This document shows, in pieces, positions 41,386 through 49,858 of a stretch of DNA of 64,000 nt. Source of the stretch: Vicinamibacterales bacterium. Its GTDB lineage: Bacteria > Acidobacteriota > Vicinamibacteria > Vicinamibacterales > UBA2999. The notes below the pieces were generated by a model. The model worked only from the letters and a program-made list of their open reading frames with translations. It did no database searches and was not told where the DNA came from. Numbering within the stretch: position 1 is the stretch's first letter; every line of letters begins with the position of its first letter. The stretch covers positions 1-64,000 of the forward strand of contig JAUXWO010000075.1 of assembly GCA_030680175.1 (NCBI GenBank), in the 5' to 3' direction. Position numbers and translations under genes: made by a program.

Positions 41386-41488
41386 AACGACCCACGACCC
41401 ACGACCCACGACCCACTGCCCACGACCCATTACCCACTACCCACTACCCACTACCTACTACCCACTACCCACCACCCACGACCTCCAC
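41386..41488. repeat. CCCACTAC/CCCACGAC tandem array upstream of alr
   Basis: Thirteen or so seven- to eight-base units, chiefly CCCACGA, CCCACTA and CCTACTA, fill the gap before alr. The core phrase recurs almost word for word at 51408-51497 before rlmB, 10 kb away. It is strongly pyrimidine-biased on this strand and lacks hairpins. Confidence 0.85.
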
Positions 41489-41500
41489 CCGGCCCCTGCC

Positions 41501-42790
41501 ATGATTCGCTGCACTGCGGCCCACGTTGACCTTGCGGCTCTCGCGGCGAACTACCGCGCGGTGGCCGCGATGCTTGCCGCGGAAGCACCAGCCACCCCGG
41601 GCACCTTGGGCACCCGTGGCACCCCGGGCACCCCGGGCACTTCGGGCACTTCGGGCACTTCGGGCACCCCGGGCACCCCGGGCACCCCGGGCACTTCGGG
41701 CACTTCGGGCACTTCGGGCACCCCGGGCACTTCGGGCACCCCGGGCACTTCGGGCACTTCGATCATCGCCGTCGTCAAAGCCAATGCCTACGGGCATGGG
41801 GCGGTGCCGGTGGCGCGCGCGCTCGAGGAGGCCGGCGCGCGGTGGCTGGCGGTGGCGGACATCGAGGAGGGCATGGAACTGCGCGAGGCGGGCGTGCGCG
41901 CGCGCATCCTCGTGTTCGGGGCGCTCAGCGTGAGCGCACTCGATGGCGTCTTCACGCACGACCTCACGCCCACGCTCTCCAGCCCGTCGGCGGCCCGTGC
42001 GCTCGAGACCGCGGCCGCGGCGCGCGGCACCCGCATCCGCTGCCACCTGAAGATCGACACCGGCATGCACCGGCTCGGCTTCCGCCACGAGAACCTGCCG
42101 TGGACGGCGCCGGCGCTCATCGCGAGCCCGCACCTCGAGATCGAGGCCGTCTCGACGCACTTCGGCACGGCGGACGATCCGGAGCATCCGCTCTTCGAGT
42201 CCCAGCGCGTGGCCTTCGAGGCGGCCAGCGTGGCCCTCGCCGGCCTGGGGGCGGCGCCGCGCGCACGCCACGCGGCAAACAGCGCCGCGCTGCTGCGCGA
42301 CTCGCGGACGTGGTACGACTTCGTCCGGCCGGGCCTGCTGCTGTACGGCGTCACACCGCCACCGCTTCACTCGACGCTTGCGCTGCGCCCGGTGATGACG
42401 CTCACGAGCCGGATCGTGGCGGTCAAGGGGCTGCGCGCGGGCGAGACCGCCGGCTACGGCGCCCGCTTCGAGGCGTCCTGTGCGACGACGATGGCGGTGG
42501 TGCCGGCGGGGTATGCGGACGGCCTGGACCGGCGCCTCGAGGGCCGCGGGTCGGTGCTGGTGCGCGGCGTCCGCGCCCCGATCGTCGGCGCCGTCAGCAT
42601 GGACATGCTGACGATCGACGTGACCGGCATCGACGGCGTGTCGCCAGGCGACGAGGTGGTGTTCCTGGGGTCGCAGGGCGAGGGCGCGCTGCAGACGATC
42701 GACGCGCGCGAGATGGCGTCGTGGATCGGCACGATCCCGTACGAGATCCTCTGCCGGCTTGGCGCCCGGGTCGCGAGGCAGTACCGCTGA
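41501..42790 (+). CDS. alr: alanine racemase with an inserted repeat loop
   Basis: A 429-aa PLP enzyme that makes D-alanine for peptidoglycan. Residues 88-101 include [13 protein letters not shown] with lysine 93 as the PLP anchor. The C-domain shows [12 protein letters not shown], the catalytic tyrosine region and SMDMLTIDV. Residues 31-87 are a 57-aa run of GTP/GTS triplets encoded by nineteen 9-bp units, inserted where family members have a short loop between the first helix and the PLP strand. The rest of the protein is intact and all active-site parts are present, so activity is likely, but it is worth testing. The TGA stop starts a repeat shared with the 2TM gene. Confidence 0.9.
   Translation: MIRCTAAHVDLAALAANYRAVAAMLAAEAPATPGTLGTRGTPGTPGTSGTSGTSGTPGTPGTPGTSGTSGTSGTPGTSGTPGTSGTSIIAVVKANAYGHGAVPVARALEEAGARWLAVADIEEGMELREAGVRARILVFGALSVSALDGVFTHDLTPTLSSPSAARALETAAAARGTRIRCHLKIDTGMHRLGFRHENLPWTAPALIASPHLEIEAVSTHFGTADDPEHPLFESQRVAFEAASVALAGLGAAPRARHAANSAALLRDSRTWYDFVRPGLLLYGVTPPPLHSTLALRPVMTLTSRIVAVKGLRAGETAGYGARFEASCATTMAVVPAGYADGLDRRLEGRGSVLVRGVRAPIVGAVSMDMLTIDVTGIDGVSPGDEVVFLGSQGEGALQTIDAREMASWIGTIPYEILCRLGARVARQYR
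41591..41761. repeat. nineteen 9-bp repeat units inside alr
   Basis: Units are almost all GGCACCCCG or GGCACTTCG, differing by a linked CC/TT change, and encode (Gly-Thr-Pro) or (Gly-Thr-Ser). The multiple-of-three period keeps the frame, whereas the sister array at 5842-5929 between genes has an 8-bp period. Confidence 0.95.
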
Positions 42791-43060
42791 TCACGGACAA
42801 ACACGAAGGCCACGTCCGCCTCCGCGGCCGGAGGCCGCTACGGCGTGACCTCGCCGAAGCTCGCCTGATACTGGGGCGAGCGGAGGCGGGAAGGTCACGA
42901 AGACGCACGAAGAAGTCAGCACAAGGTCGGGCGTCACGACCGGCCTGGTCCGCTACGGCTCCTGTCACGTACAAACACGAAGGACACGAAGGCCACGAAG
43001 GGGATCGGTGGGCGGAGACCGGTGGCTGAGCCGAAAGCCGAAAGCTGAAAGCCGACCGCT
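42788..43060. repeat. ACGAAGG repeat modules and AGCCGAAAGC run downstream of alr
   Basis: This 302-base gap holds no gene. It starts at the alr TGA with a 50-base stretch matching 20273-20322 (48 of 50). Further motifs are an inverted CCGCCTCCGC pair (42816-42825 and 42880-42889), an ACGAAGACGCACGAAG unit near 42897, a second ACAAACACGAAGG unit at 42971, and an AGCCGAAAGCCGAAAGC run at 43026-43060. An extended -10 for ilvE closes the gap. Confidence 0.75.
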
Positions 43061-43077
43061 CCCCCCGCCCACGGCCC

Positions 43078-43086
43078 TGCTATGAT
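43078..43086 (+). promoter_or_regulatory. extended -10 promoter of ilvE, apparently leaderless
   Basis: TGCTATGAT at 43078-43086 is an extended -10 element ending six bases before the ilvE ATG at 43093. The predicted transcription start coincides with the start codon, and no ribosome-binding site fits between them. Confidence 0.5.
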
Positions 43087-43092
43087 TCCCCC

Positions 43093-44151
43093 ATGCCTGC
43101 GACCATTCCCGTGACCCGGACGTCCGCCTCCCGCCTGACGCCGCAACTGCGCGACACCGCGCCATTTGGCGCCGTCTTCAGCGACCACGTGCTCGTGTCG
43201 GACTTCGCCGACGGCCAGTGGGGCGAGCCGCGCATCGTGCCGTACGGGCCGCAGGCGCTGCCGGTGGCGCCCGCCGTGGCGCACTACGGCCAGGGCATCT
43301 TCGAGGGGCTGAAGGCGTACCCGCAGGAGGGCGGCGGTGTGGCGGTGTTCCGCGTGGACGCGAACCACGCGCGCATGAACCGCACGACCGCCCGGATGGC
43401 GATGCCCGAGATCCCGGCCTCGATCTTCATCGACGGCACGCTGGCGCTCGTGGCGCTCGACCGCGACTGGATTCCCGCGACGCCCGGCAGCGCGCTGTAC
43501 ATCCGGCCCGTGATGTTCGCCACGGGCGAGCCGCTCGGCGTGCGGCCGTCGGATCACTACCGCTTCGTGATCGAGACGTGCCCGAGCGGGCCGTACTTCT
43601 CCGGCGCGGTCGACCTGCTCGCCGAGGAGACCTACGTGCGCGCGTTTCCGGGCGGCACGGGCGAGGCCAAGTGCGCCGGCAACTACGCGGGCAGCCTCGT
43701 GGCCGCGCGCGAGGCCCAGGCACGCGGCTTCCACAACGTGATCTGGCTCGACGGGATCGAGCGGCGCTACGTCGAGGAGGCGGGTCTGATGAACATCGTG
43801 TTCGTCATCGACGGCACGGTCGTGACGCCGCCGCTCGGCGGCACGATCCTGCCCGGCATCACCCGCGCCAGCATTCTCACGCTGCTCCGGGATGCGGGCG
43901 TGCCGGTCGAGGAGCGCCGCATCGCCATCGACGAGGTCTTCGAGGCGCACGCGGCCGGACGGCTGCACGCGGCCGCCGGCGTCGGCACCGCCGCGACCAT
44001 TGCCCCCATCGGCCGCCTGCGCCACCGGGATCGCGAGATCGTCGTCGCGCCGATCACCCCCGAGTCGCCGCTCGGCCGCGTCGGCGCGGAACTCGAGGCG
44101 ATCCGCACCGGGAAGGCCCCCGACCGCCACGCCTGGATGCGCGCGGTATAG
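43093..44151 (+). CDS. ilvE: branched-chain amino acid aminotransferase
   Basis: A 352-aa fold-type IV PLP aminotransferase catalysing the last step of Leu, Ile and Val synthesis. Features: YGQGIFEGLKAY near residue 75, PLP lysine in GGTGEAKCAGNYAGSL, the acidic motif YVEEAGLMNIVFV, and GTILPGITRASIL. It resembles type II BCATs. No linked ilv or leu genes are present, so it is likely monocistronic. It begins at ATG directly behind a TGn-extended -10 box. Confidence 0.95.
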   Translation: MPATIPVTRTSASRLTPQLRDTAPFGAVFSDHVLVSDFADGQWGEPRIVPYGPQALPVAPAVAHYGQGIFEGLKAYPQEGGGVAVFRVDANHARMNRTTARMAMPEIPASIFIDGTLALVALDRDWIPATPGSALYIRPVMFATGEPLGVRPSDHYRFVIETCPSGPYFSGAVDLLAEETYVRAFPGGTGEAKCAGNYAGSLVAAREAQARGFHNVIWLDGIERRYVEEAGLMNIVFVIDGTVVTPPLGGTILPGITRASILTLLRDAGVPVEERRIAIDEVFEAHAAGRLHAAAGVGTAATIAPIGRLRHRDREIVVAPITPESPLGRVGAELEAIRTGKAPDRHAWMRAV

Positions 44152-44167
44152 CGCTGCCACGCGCGAC

Positions 44168-44377
44168 CACGTACGAACACGAAGGACACGAAGGCCACGA
44201 AGAGCACCAGACTCTCTTCAGGGATCTTCGTATCCGACGTTGGGCGTCGAGTCCGTGGCTCGCGCTGACCCGCAACTGACCGGGAGGCGGCCGCGATCAT
44301 GCGAGATCAAGAAGCAGATGGAACGTCGTGCGTGTCTTCGTGGCCTTCGTGTCCTTCGTGTTTGTCCGTGAACGTCT
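44168..44377. repeat. pair of inverted ACGAAGG arrays between ilvE and radA
   Basis: The left array (44168-44206) reads ACGAACACGAAGGACACG then AAGGCCACGAAGAGCAC. The right array (44330-44377) is its inverted counterpart and ends ten bases before radA. The 120 bases between them contain no ORF I can support. Such outward-facing inverted arrays look like the ends of a small mobile or foldback element. Confidence 0.75.
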
Positions 44378-44386
44378 GAACCTGCC

Positions 44387-45790
44387 ATGAAACAACCCAG
44401 GCCGGTGTTCGTCTGCCAGCAGTGCGACGCGCAGTCGCCGAAGTGGCAGGGGCGCTGCACCGAGTGCGGCGCGTGGAACTCCCTCGTCGAGGAGCGTCCC
44501 ACCGAGGCCGGGCCGGCGGCGGGGGGCACGGCCAGCCTCGCCGGGCACCGCTATGCGCTGCCGGGGTCGGCGGGGCAGGGCGCGCGCAAGTACGCCGACA
44601 TCACGGCCGAGAACGCCGCGCGTCTCACGACCGGGATCGGCGAGTTCGATCGCGTCCTTGGCGGGGGCATCGTGCCGGGCTCCCTCGTGCTGCTCGGCGG
44701 CGAGCCCGGCATCGGCAAGTCCACGCTCCTGTTGCAGGCCGCGGCCAACTTCGCCGTCACGCACGGCCCCGTCCTCTATGCCTCGGGTGAAGAGTCCGAG
44801 CACCAGATCAAGTCGCGGGGCGATCGGCTCGGCGTCGGCGACGCGCCGCTCTACCTGATGGCCGAGACCTGCATCGAGCGCATCCTCGAGGAGATCGGCC
44901 GGATCCATCCGGCGATGCTCGTCATCGACTCCGTGCAGACGGTCTTCTCGCTCAAGTTCCAGTCCGCGCCGGGCAGCATCGGCCAGGTCCGCGAGGCCGC
45001 CACGCAGTTTCTCTTCACGGCCAAGGGGCACAACCTGCCCACCTTCCTCGTCGGGCACGTCACGAAGGAGGGGAGCCTCGCCGGCCCCAAGGCGCTCGAG
45101 CACGTCGTCGACACGGTGCTGTACTTCGAGGGCGAGCGCCACCACTCGCACCGCGTCGTGCGCGCGGTCAAGAACCGGTTCGGCGCCATCAGCGAACTCG
45201 GGGTGTTCGAGATGACGGGCACGGGCCTGGTCCCCGTGCCGAATCCGTCGGCGATGTTCCTGGCCGAGCGGAGCGTCGCCACGCCGGGATCTGCCGTGCT
45301 GTGCTGCGTCGAGGGGTCGCGGCCGCTGCTCGTCGAGGTGCAGGCGCTCGTGAGCACGAGCGCGTACGGGATGCCGCGGCGCATGGCGGTCGGCATCGAC
45401 CAGAACCGGCTCTCGCTGCTGCTCGCCGTGCTCGAGAAGCGCGCGGGCCTGCTCGTCGGCGGCGACGATGTGTTCGTCAACATCGCCGGGGGCATGAGCC
45501 TCGACGAACCCGCGGCCGATCTCGCCATCGTCGGCGCCCTGGCGTCGAGCCTGCGCAACCGGCCGCTGCCGCCCGGCACGGCCGTCTTCGGCGAAGTGGG
45601 CCTCGGCGGGGAAGTCCGCGGGGTGCCGCAGGCCCCGCTGCGCATCCGCGAAGCGCAGCAGATGGGGTTCACCCGCGTCGTGATGCCCGCGGCCAACGTG
45701 GATCCGGCCCTGGAGCGCGGCGGCGAGGGCGCGATCGAGCTCGTCGGGATCCGCCACGTGGGAGAGGCGCTCGACCACTTGCTGGCTTGA
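44387..45790 (+). CDS. radA: DNA repair protein RadA
   Basis: A 467-aa ATPase that promotes branch migration in recombination. Order: an N-terminal zinc finger CQQC...CTEC, a RecA-like ATPase with Walker A GEPGIGKST and the RadA-specific KNRFG motif, and a Lon-protease-like C-domain ending in VGEALDHLL. Length is typical. The gene starts the radA-PIN/TRAM-ispDF-gltX-rlmB segment that mirrors the Firmicutes order. Confidence 0.96.
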   Translation: MKQPRPVFVCQQCDAQSPKWQGRCTECGAWNSLVEERPTEAGPAAGGTASLAGHRYALPGSAGQGARKYADITAENAARLTTGIGEFDRVLGGGIVPGSLVLLGGEPGIGKSTLLLQAAANFAVTHGPVLYASGEESEHQIKSRGDRLGVGDAPLYLMAETCIERILEEIGRIHPAMLVIDSVQTVFSLKFQSAPGSIGQVREAATQFLFTAKGHNLPTFLVGHVTKEGSLAGPKALEHVVDTVLYFEGERHHSHRVVRAVKNRFGAISELGVFEMTGTGLVPVPNPSAMFLAERSVATPGSAVLCCVEGSRPLLVEVQALVSTSAYGMPRRMAVGIDQNRLSLLLAVLEKRAGLLVGGDDVFVNIAGGMSLDEPAADLAIVGALASSLRNRPLPPGTAVFGEVGLGGEVRGVPQAPLRIREAQQMGFTRVVMPAANVDPALERGGEGAIELVGIRHVGEALDHLLA

Positions 45791-45854
45791 CCTTCCGCCC
45801 CTCGCGGCTCTAAGGTTCAGGTATTCATCCCGGCGAACCTCTGGAGCGTCATAC

Positions 45855-46994
45855 ATGGCCTGGTTCCTCCTGGCCCGGCTGCTGTTTGTCGGGGCCGTCG
45901 GCTACAGCGCGTTTCTCCTCAGTCCGGTCGCGGGCAACCCCGCCGCGAGCGTCGCGTTCGGACTGCTGCTCGCGGGCCTCGCCGTGGCCCTCGAACTGCA
46001 GCTGCGCGACACCCCCGTCACCCACATGCTCGGCGCCCTTGTCGGCGGCGCCATCGGGCTCGCCATCGCCAAGGGCATCGGCGCGGCCGTGTTCTGGGCC
46101 GATCCCGGCGACGAGCGGGTCGCGTTCCTGCACAGCTTCGTCCTGCTCCTGCTGCCGTATCTCGGGCTGGTCGTCGGCGGCCGCAAGGGCGAGTGGCTCG
46201 AGCCGGCGCGGCTCGTCACGCTCTTTCGCGCGGCGGGCCCCGAGCGCCGGTACAAGATCCTCGACACGTCGGTCATCATCGACGGCCGCATCGCCGACAT
46301 CTGCGAGACGAGCTTCATCGACGGCACGCTCGTGATCCCGCAGTTCGTGCTCAAGGAACTGCAGCTCGTGGCCGATTCGGCCGATTCGATGAAGCGCAAT
46401 CGCGGCCGCCGCGGCCTCGACATCCTCCAGAAGGTCCAGAAGATGTCGGGCGTCGAGGTGATCGTCTCGGACGTCGATTTCCCGGAAGTGAAGGAAGTCG
46501 ACCTGAAGCTGATCGAGCTGGCGCGCACCCTCACCGGCAAGATCGTCACCAACGACTTCAACCTGAACAAGGTCGCGCAGCTCCGCGGCGTCCAGGTGCT
46601 GAACATCAACGACCTCGCCAACGCGCTCAAGCCGGTCGTGCTGCCGGGCGAGATCATGAAGGTGTTCATCCTGAAGGAAGGCAAGGAGTACAACCAGGGG
46701 GTCGCGTATCTCGACGACGGCACGATGGTGGTCGTGGACAACGCGCGCAAGATGATCAGCAAGACCATCGACGTGGTCGTCACGAGCGTGCTCCAGACCA
46801 CGGCGGGCAAGATGATCTTCGGGCGGTACATCGACCCGAGCGCCGCCGCGCAGGCGCAGCAGTCGACGGGGCACGGCGATCGCGACGAGAGCCGGCCGCG
46901 GTCCCGGCACGCCGCGCAGCCGCAAATGGGACCCGCGGCGTCCGGTCCGGCCGCCGTGGCGGCGCCGGTGGCGCCGCCCGCCAACGGCACGTGA
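45855..46994 (+). CDS. membrane PIN/TRAM domain protein (YacL type)
   Basis: A 379-aa protein: four N-terminal membrane helices (residues 5-110), a PIN nuclease domain (133-255) that begins KILDTSVIIDGRIADIC with conserved aspartates D137, D143 and D147, a TRAM domain (about 262-325), and a disordered Gln/Pro/Ala tail. PIN/TRAM proteins are thought to bind or cut RNA at the membrane. In Bacillus the equivalent yacL follows radA, and the same neighbour order holds here. The stop overlaps plsC by four bases. Confidence 0.94.
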   Translation: MAWFLLARLLFVGAVGYSAFLLSPVAGNPAASVAFGLLLAGLAVALELQLRDTPVTHMLGALVGGAIGLAIAKGIGAAVFWADPGDERVAFLHSFVLLLLPYLGLVVGGRKGEWLEPARLVTLFRAAGPERRYKILDTSVIIDGRIADICETSFIDGTLVIPQFVLKELQLVADSADSMKRNRGRRGLDILQKVQKMSGVEVIVSDVDFPEVKEVDLKLIELARTLTGKIVTNDFNLNKVAQLRGVQVLNINDLANALKPVVLPGEIMKVFILKEGKEYNQGVAYLDDGTMVVVDNARKMISKTIDVVVTSVLQTTAGKMIFGRYIDPSAAAQAQQSTGHGDRDESRPRSRHAAQPQMGPAASGPAAVAAPVAPPANGT

Positions 46995-47719
46995 TCCCCT
47001 CGTGGCACTGGTGGCGGACGGTGGTGTTCCTGATCCCCGCCATCTCGATCTACACCATCGTCTTCGGCACGCTGTCGATCGTGTCGAGCCTGTTCGACCG
47101 GCGAGGCCACTTCGCGCACCGGTGCGCGCAGATGTGGTCGTGGCTCATCCTGGCGACGACGCACGTCGAGGTGGACGTCGAGGGGCTGGAGCACCTGGCC
47201 CCCGGGCGCACCTACGTCTTCGTCGCGAACCACCAGTCCATCTACGACATCCCGGTCATCTTCTCCGCGCTCCCGTATCAGCTGCGCATCATCGCCAAGG
47301 ACTCCCTCGGGACGTTTCCGTTTCTTGGCGCCCATCTGCGGCGCACCGGGCACCTGCTGGTGAACCGGCGGCGGCCCGACCACGCCGCCATGTTCGCCTG
47401 GGCCAATGCGCTGACGGGCAAGGGGCTGTCGCTCATCATCTTTCCCGAGGGCACGCGCAGCGCGGACGGCACCGTCGGCCTCTTCAAGGGCGGCAGCTTC
47501 GTGCCGGCCATGCACGCGGGCCTGCCCGTTGTCCCGTTGTCGGTGGCCGGCAGCCGCCACGTCATGCGCAAGGGGGAGCTGACGACGCGCCCGGGGCGCG
47601 TCCGGCTCATCGTGCATCCGCCGATTCCGGTCGAGCGCCAGCCGTCGCCGGCGGTGGACGAGGTCCGGGCGCTCGCGTCGCGCGTGCGGGCCATCGTGGC
47701 CGGGGGGCTCTCGGATTAG
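46991..47719 (+). CDS. plsC: 1-acyl-sn-glycerol-3-phosphate acyltransferase
   Basis: A 242-aa integral membrane acyltransferase that makes phosphatidic acid. The catalytic NHQSIYDIPV and FPEGTRSADG motifs are clear. An N-terminal hydrophobic anchor (residues 7-30) precedes them. Translation starts at GTG, overlapping the PIN/TRAM stop as GTGA, so the gene is coupled to that operon. Upstream in-frame sequence belongs to another gene and was excluded. Confidence 0.94.
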   Translation: MIPSWHWWRTVVFLIPAISIYTIVFGTLSIVSSLFDRRGHFAHRCAQMWSWLILATTHVEVDVEGLEHLAPGRTYVFVANHQSIYDIPVIFSALPYQLRIIAKDSLGTFPFLGAHLRRTGHLLVNRRRPDHAAMFAWANALTGKGLSLIIFPEGTRSADGTVGLFKGGSFVPAMHAGLPVVPLSVAGSRHVMRKGELTTRPGRVRLIVHPPIPVERQPSPAVDEVRALASRVRAIVAGGLSD

Positions 47720-47818
47720 CCGGCCGGGCCTCCTTCAGTCGAGACACCCCGGCCGCGGAGGGCCCGCGGGGCGCCGGCCATACCCGCCATCGGGGCGGAC
47801 CCGATACAATGGCGGGCT

Positions 47819-48457
47819 GTGGAGGCCCGACTGACGCTCGCGCCGGAACTCGCCTCGATCGTGCGTCCCGCCGTGCTCTGGTGGGCCGGTGCGGTGGTCA
47901 TCGAGCATGAGCCGCGCCTGGATCCCCTGCTGCGCGACGCCGAGTACCGTGTGCGCGCGAATCCGCCGTCGGAATCCGCCGAGGTGCGCACGATGTACAA
48001 GCGTGTCGGGATCGACCCGACCAAGACGCGTCCGTCCAACGAGGCGCTGCTGCGCCGCGTGCGCAAGGGACAGTCGCTGCCCCGCGTCAACGCGCTGGTC
48101 GACATCGTCAACTGGTGCTCGGTCGAGTTCCAGCTGCCCTACGGCCTCTACGATCTGGCGCAGGTGCGCGGCGCCGTGACGATGCGCCTCGGGCAGCCGG
48201 GCGAGGAGTACGCCGGCATCCGCAAGGACGCCGTGCACGTCGGCGGACGCATCACGCTCGTCGACGACGAGGGGCCGTTCGGCAACCCGACATCGGACTC
48301 GGCGCGCACGATGGTCACCGCGGCCACCACCGACGCGCTCGTGGTCGTCTACGCGCCGGCCGGGACCGAGGCGGGCCGGCTGGGCCACGTGCTCGACACC
48401 ACGGCATCGCGGATCACCGGCATCGCGGGTGGCCGCGAGACCGCGCGGCAACTGTAG
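47819..48457 (+). CDS. B3/B4 domain protein (tRNA-synthetase-like editing domain)
   Basis: A 212-aa stand-alone version of the B3/B4 fold of phenylalanyl-tRNA synthetase beta, with RMTMYKRVGIDP-type segment (VRTMYKRVGIDPTKTRPSNE), NALVDIVNWCSVEFQLPYG, and a DSARTMVTAATTDALVVV tail. Such proteins are predicted trans-editing or tRNA-binding factors. The start is GTG. TACAAT at 47805-47810 lies just upstream, so a leaderless transcript is possible. Substrate unknown. Confidence 0.85.
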   Translation: MEARLTLAPELASIVRPAVLWWAGAVVIEHEPRLDPLLRDAEYRVRANPPSESAEVRTMYKRVGIDPTKTRPSNEALLRRVRKGQSLPRVNALVDIVNWCSVEFQLPYGLYDLAQVRGAVTMRLGQPGEEYAGIRKDAVHVGGRITLVDDEGPFGNPTSDSARTMVTAATTDALVVVYAPAGTEAGRLGHVLDTTASRITGIAGGRETARQL

Positions 48458-48569
48458 TGGGAGTGCCGTGGACAGTCCACTACCGGGCCGCCCGTTGGAC
48501 GGCCCGCGGCATCGCGGCTGAGCAGAGGCGCCGGTAGTGCCTCTGCAGTCGAGACCGACCACTGGGACG

Positions 48570-49763
48570 ATGTTTGCTGTTGCGATCGTGGCCGCGGGAG
48601 GACAGGGCGTGCGTCTCGGCGCGGGCCGGCCCAAGCAGTTCCTCGAGATTGGCGGGCGCACGATGCTCGAGGTGACGGTTGACGCGCTGGCGGCGTGTCC
48701 CGGCATCCGCGAGATCGTCGTGGCGCTGCCGGCGGCCGAGGCGGCCGCGCCGCCGCCGTCGCTGCTGGCCGCCCGCGCGATGCCGGTGCGGATCGTGGCA
48801 GGCGGGGCGCGCCGGCAGGACTCGGTGGCGAATGCGTTCGCGGCCGTGGACCCGCGGGCCACCATCGTCGCGGTGCACGATGCGGCGCGGCCGTTCGTGA
48901 GCGTGGCACTGGTGGCGCGCACGCTGGCCGCGGCCGAGACGCACGGCGCCGCCATCGCGGCGCTGCCCGTGCGCGACACGGTGAAGCAGGGCGGGGCCGT
49001 CGGGACGGCGGGCGCACGCGTGATCGCGGCGACGCTGCCGCGCGAGGCCATCTTCCTCGCCCAGACGCCGCAGGCGTTCCGGCGCGAGGTGCTGGCGCGC
49101 GCGATCGCGGAGGGCGGGACCGGCGACGCGACCGACGAGGCGATGCTGGCGGAACGCGCGGGCATCCCGGTGCACCTCGTGGAGGGCGACCCCGCGAACA
49201 TCAAGGTGACGACGATGGATGATCTGGAGGACGCCAGGTCCCGGCAGGGCGCGCGGACGGGCCCCGGACGCGCGGCGCCGGGGATGCGCGTCGGGCACGG
49301 CTACGACCTGCACCGGCTGGTGGAGGGGCGGCCGCTGGTGCTGGCCGGCGTGCCGATTCCCTTCGAGCGCGGCCTCGACGGCCACTCCGACGCCGACATC
49401 GTCTGCCACGCGGTGACCGATGCGGTGCTCGGCGCGGCCGGCCTCGGGGACATCGGCCGGCTGTATCCCGACACGGACGCGGAGTGGAAGGACGCCGACT
49501 CCATCGCGTTGCTCGAGGGGGCGATGGCCCGCGTGCGCGAGGCCGGCTTCGCCATCGGCAACGTGGACGTGACCGTGATCGCCGAGCGCCCGAAGCTCGT
49601 GCCGCACCTCGAGGTGATGCGCGCCCGCCTCGCCGCCGCCCTCGGCTGCCCGCCCACCGCGGTCAGCTTGAAGGGGAAGACGAACGAAGGCGTCGACAGC
49701 ATGGGCCGCCGGGAGTCGATGGCCTGCCACGCCGTGGTGCTGCTTGTGGGGGGAAGCGGGTAG
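48570..49763 (+). CDS. ispDF: bifunctional IspD-IspF of the MEP pathway
   Basis: A 397-aa fusion: residues 1-225 are the MEP cytidylyltransferase IspD (AIVAAGGQGVRLGAGRPKQF, VHDAARPFVS, LAQTPQAFRREVL). Residues about 241-397 are the cyclodiphosphate synthase IspF (MRVGHGYDLHRLVEGRPLVL, GHSDADIVCHAVTDAVLGAA, metal-binding aspartate and histidine, and KTNEGVDSMGR). IspDF fusions occur in several phyla, including Campylobacter and alphaproteobacteria. I chose the ATG at 48570 because the upstream part is not family-like. Together with ispE the window encodes three of the steps. Confidence 0.95.
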   Translation: MFAVAIVAAGGQGVRLGAGRPKQFLEIGGRTMLEVTVDALAACPGIREIVVALPAAEAAAPPPSLLAARAMPVRIVAGGARRQDSVANAFAAVDPRATIVAVHDAARPFVSVALVARTLAAAETHGAAIAALPVRDTVKQGGAVGTAGARVIAATLPREAIFLAQTPQAFRREVLARAIAEGGTGDATDEAMLAERAGIPVHLVEGDPANIKVTTMDDLEDARSRQGARTGPGRAAPGMRVGHGYDLHRLVEGRPLVLAGVPIPFERGLDGHSDADIVCHAVTDAVLGAAGLGDIGRLYPDTDAEWKDADSIALLEGAMARVREAGFAIGNVDVTVIAERPKLVPHLEVMRARLAAALGCPPTAVSLKGKTNEGVDSMGRRESMACHAVVLLVGGSG

Positions 49764-49771
49764 CGGGGGCG

Positions 49772-49852
49772 TTGTTCGCCATTCGCCGTTCGCCGTTCGC
49801 TGTTCGCCATTCGCTATTCGCTGTTCCCCGATCCCTGATCCCTGATCCCCGA
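49772..49852. repeat. TTCGCCATTCGC and GATCCCTGATCCC arrays before gltX
   Basis: Eight units of TTCGC[CAT][AG]T-like sequence followed by two or three GATCCCT units run to within six bases of the gltX ATG, leaving no canonical ribosome-binding site. The region is pyrimidine-rich and non-coding. Confidence 0.75.
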
Positions 49853-49858
49853 AGTGCC

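Noticed and set aside
41386-41488. Possible CRISPR array before alr
   Set aside because: Units are only 7-8 bases with no unique spacers of constant length, and there is no cas gene.
41591-41761. Frameshift or assembly collapse in alr
   Set aside because: The repeat is an exact multiple of three and the frame is continuous with intact racemase motifs on both sides, so it is read as an insertion. Copy number still needs long-read confirmation.
47084-47719. A separate gene inside plsC
   Set aside because: Alternative frames over plsC lack motifs, while plsC itself has NHQSxxD and FPEGTRS.
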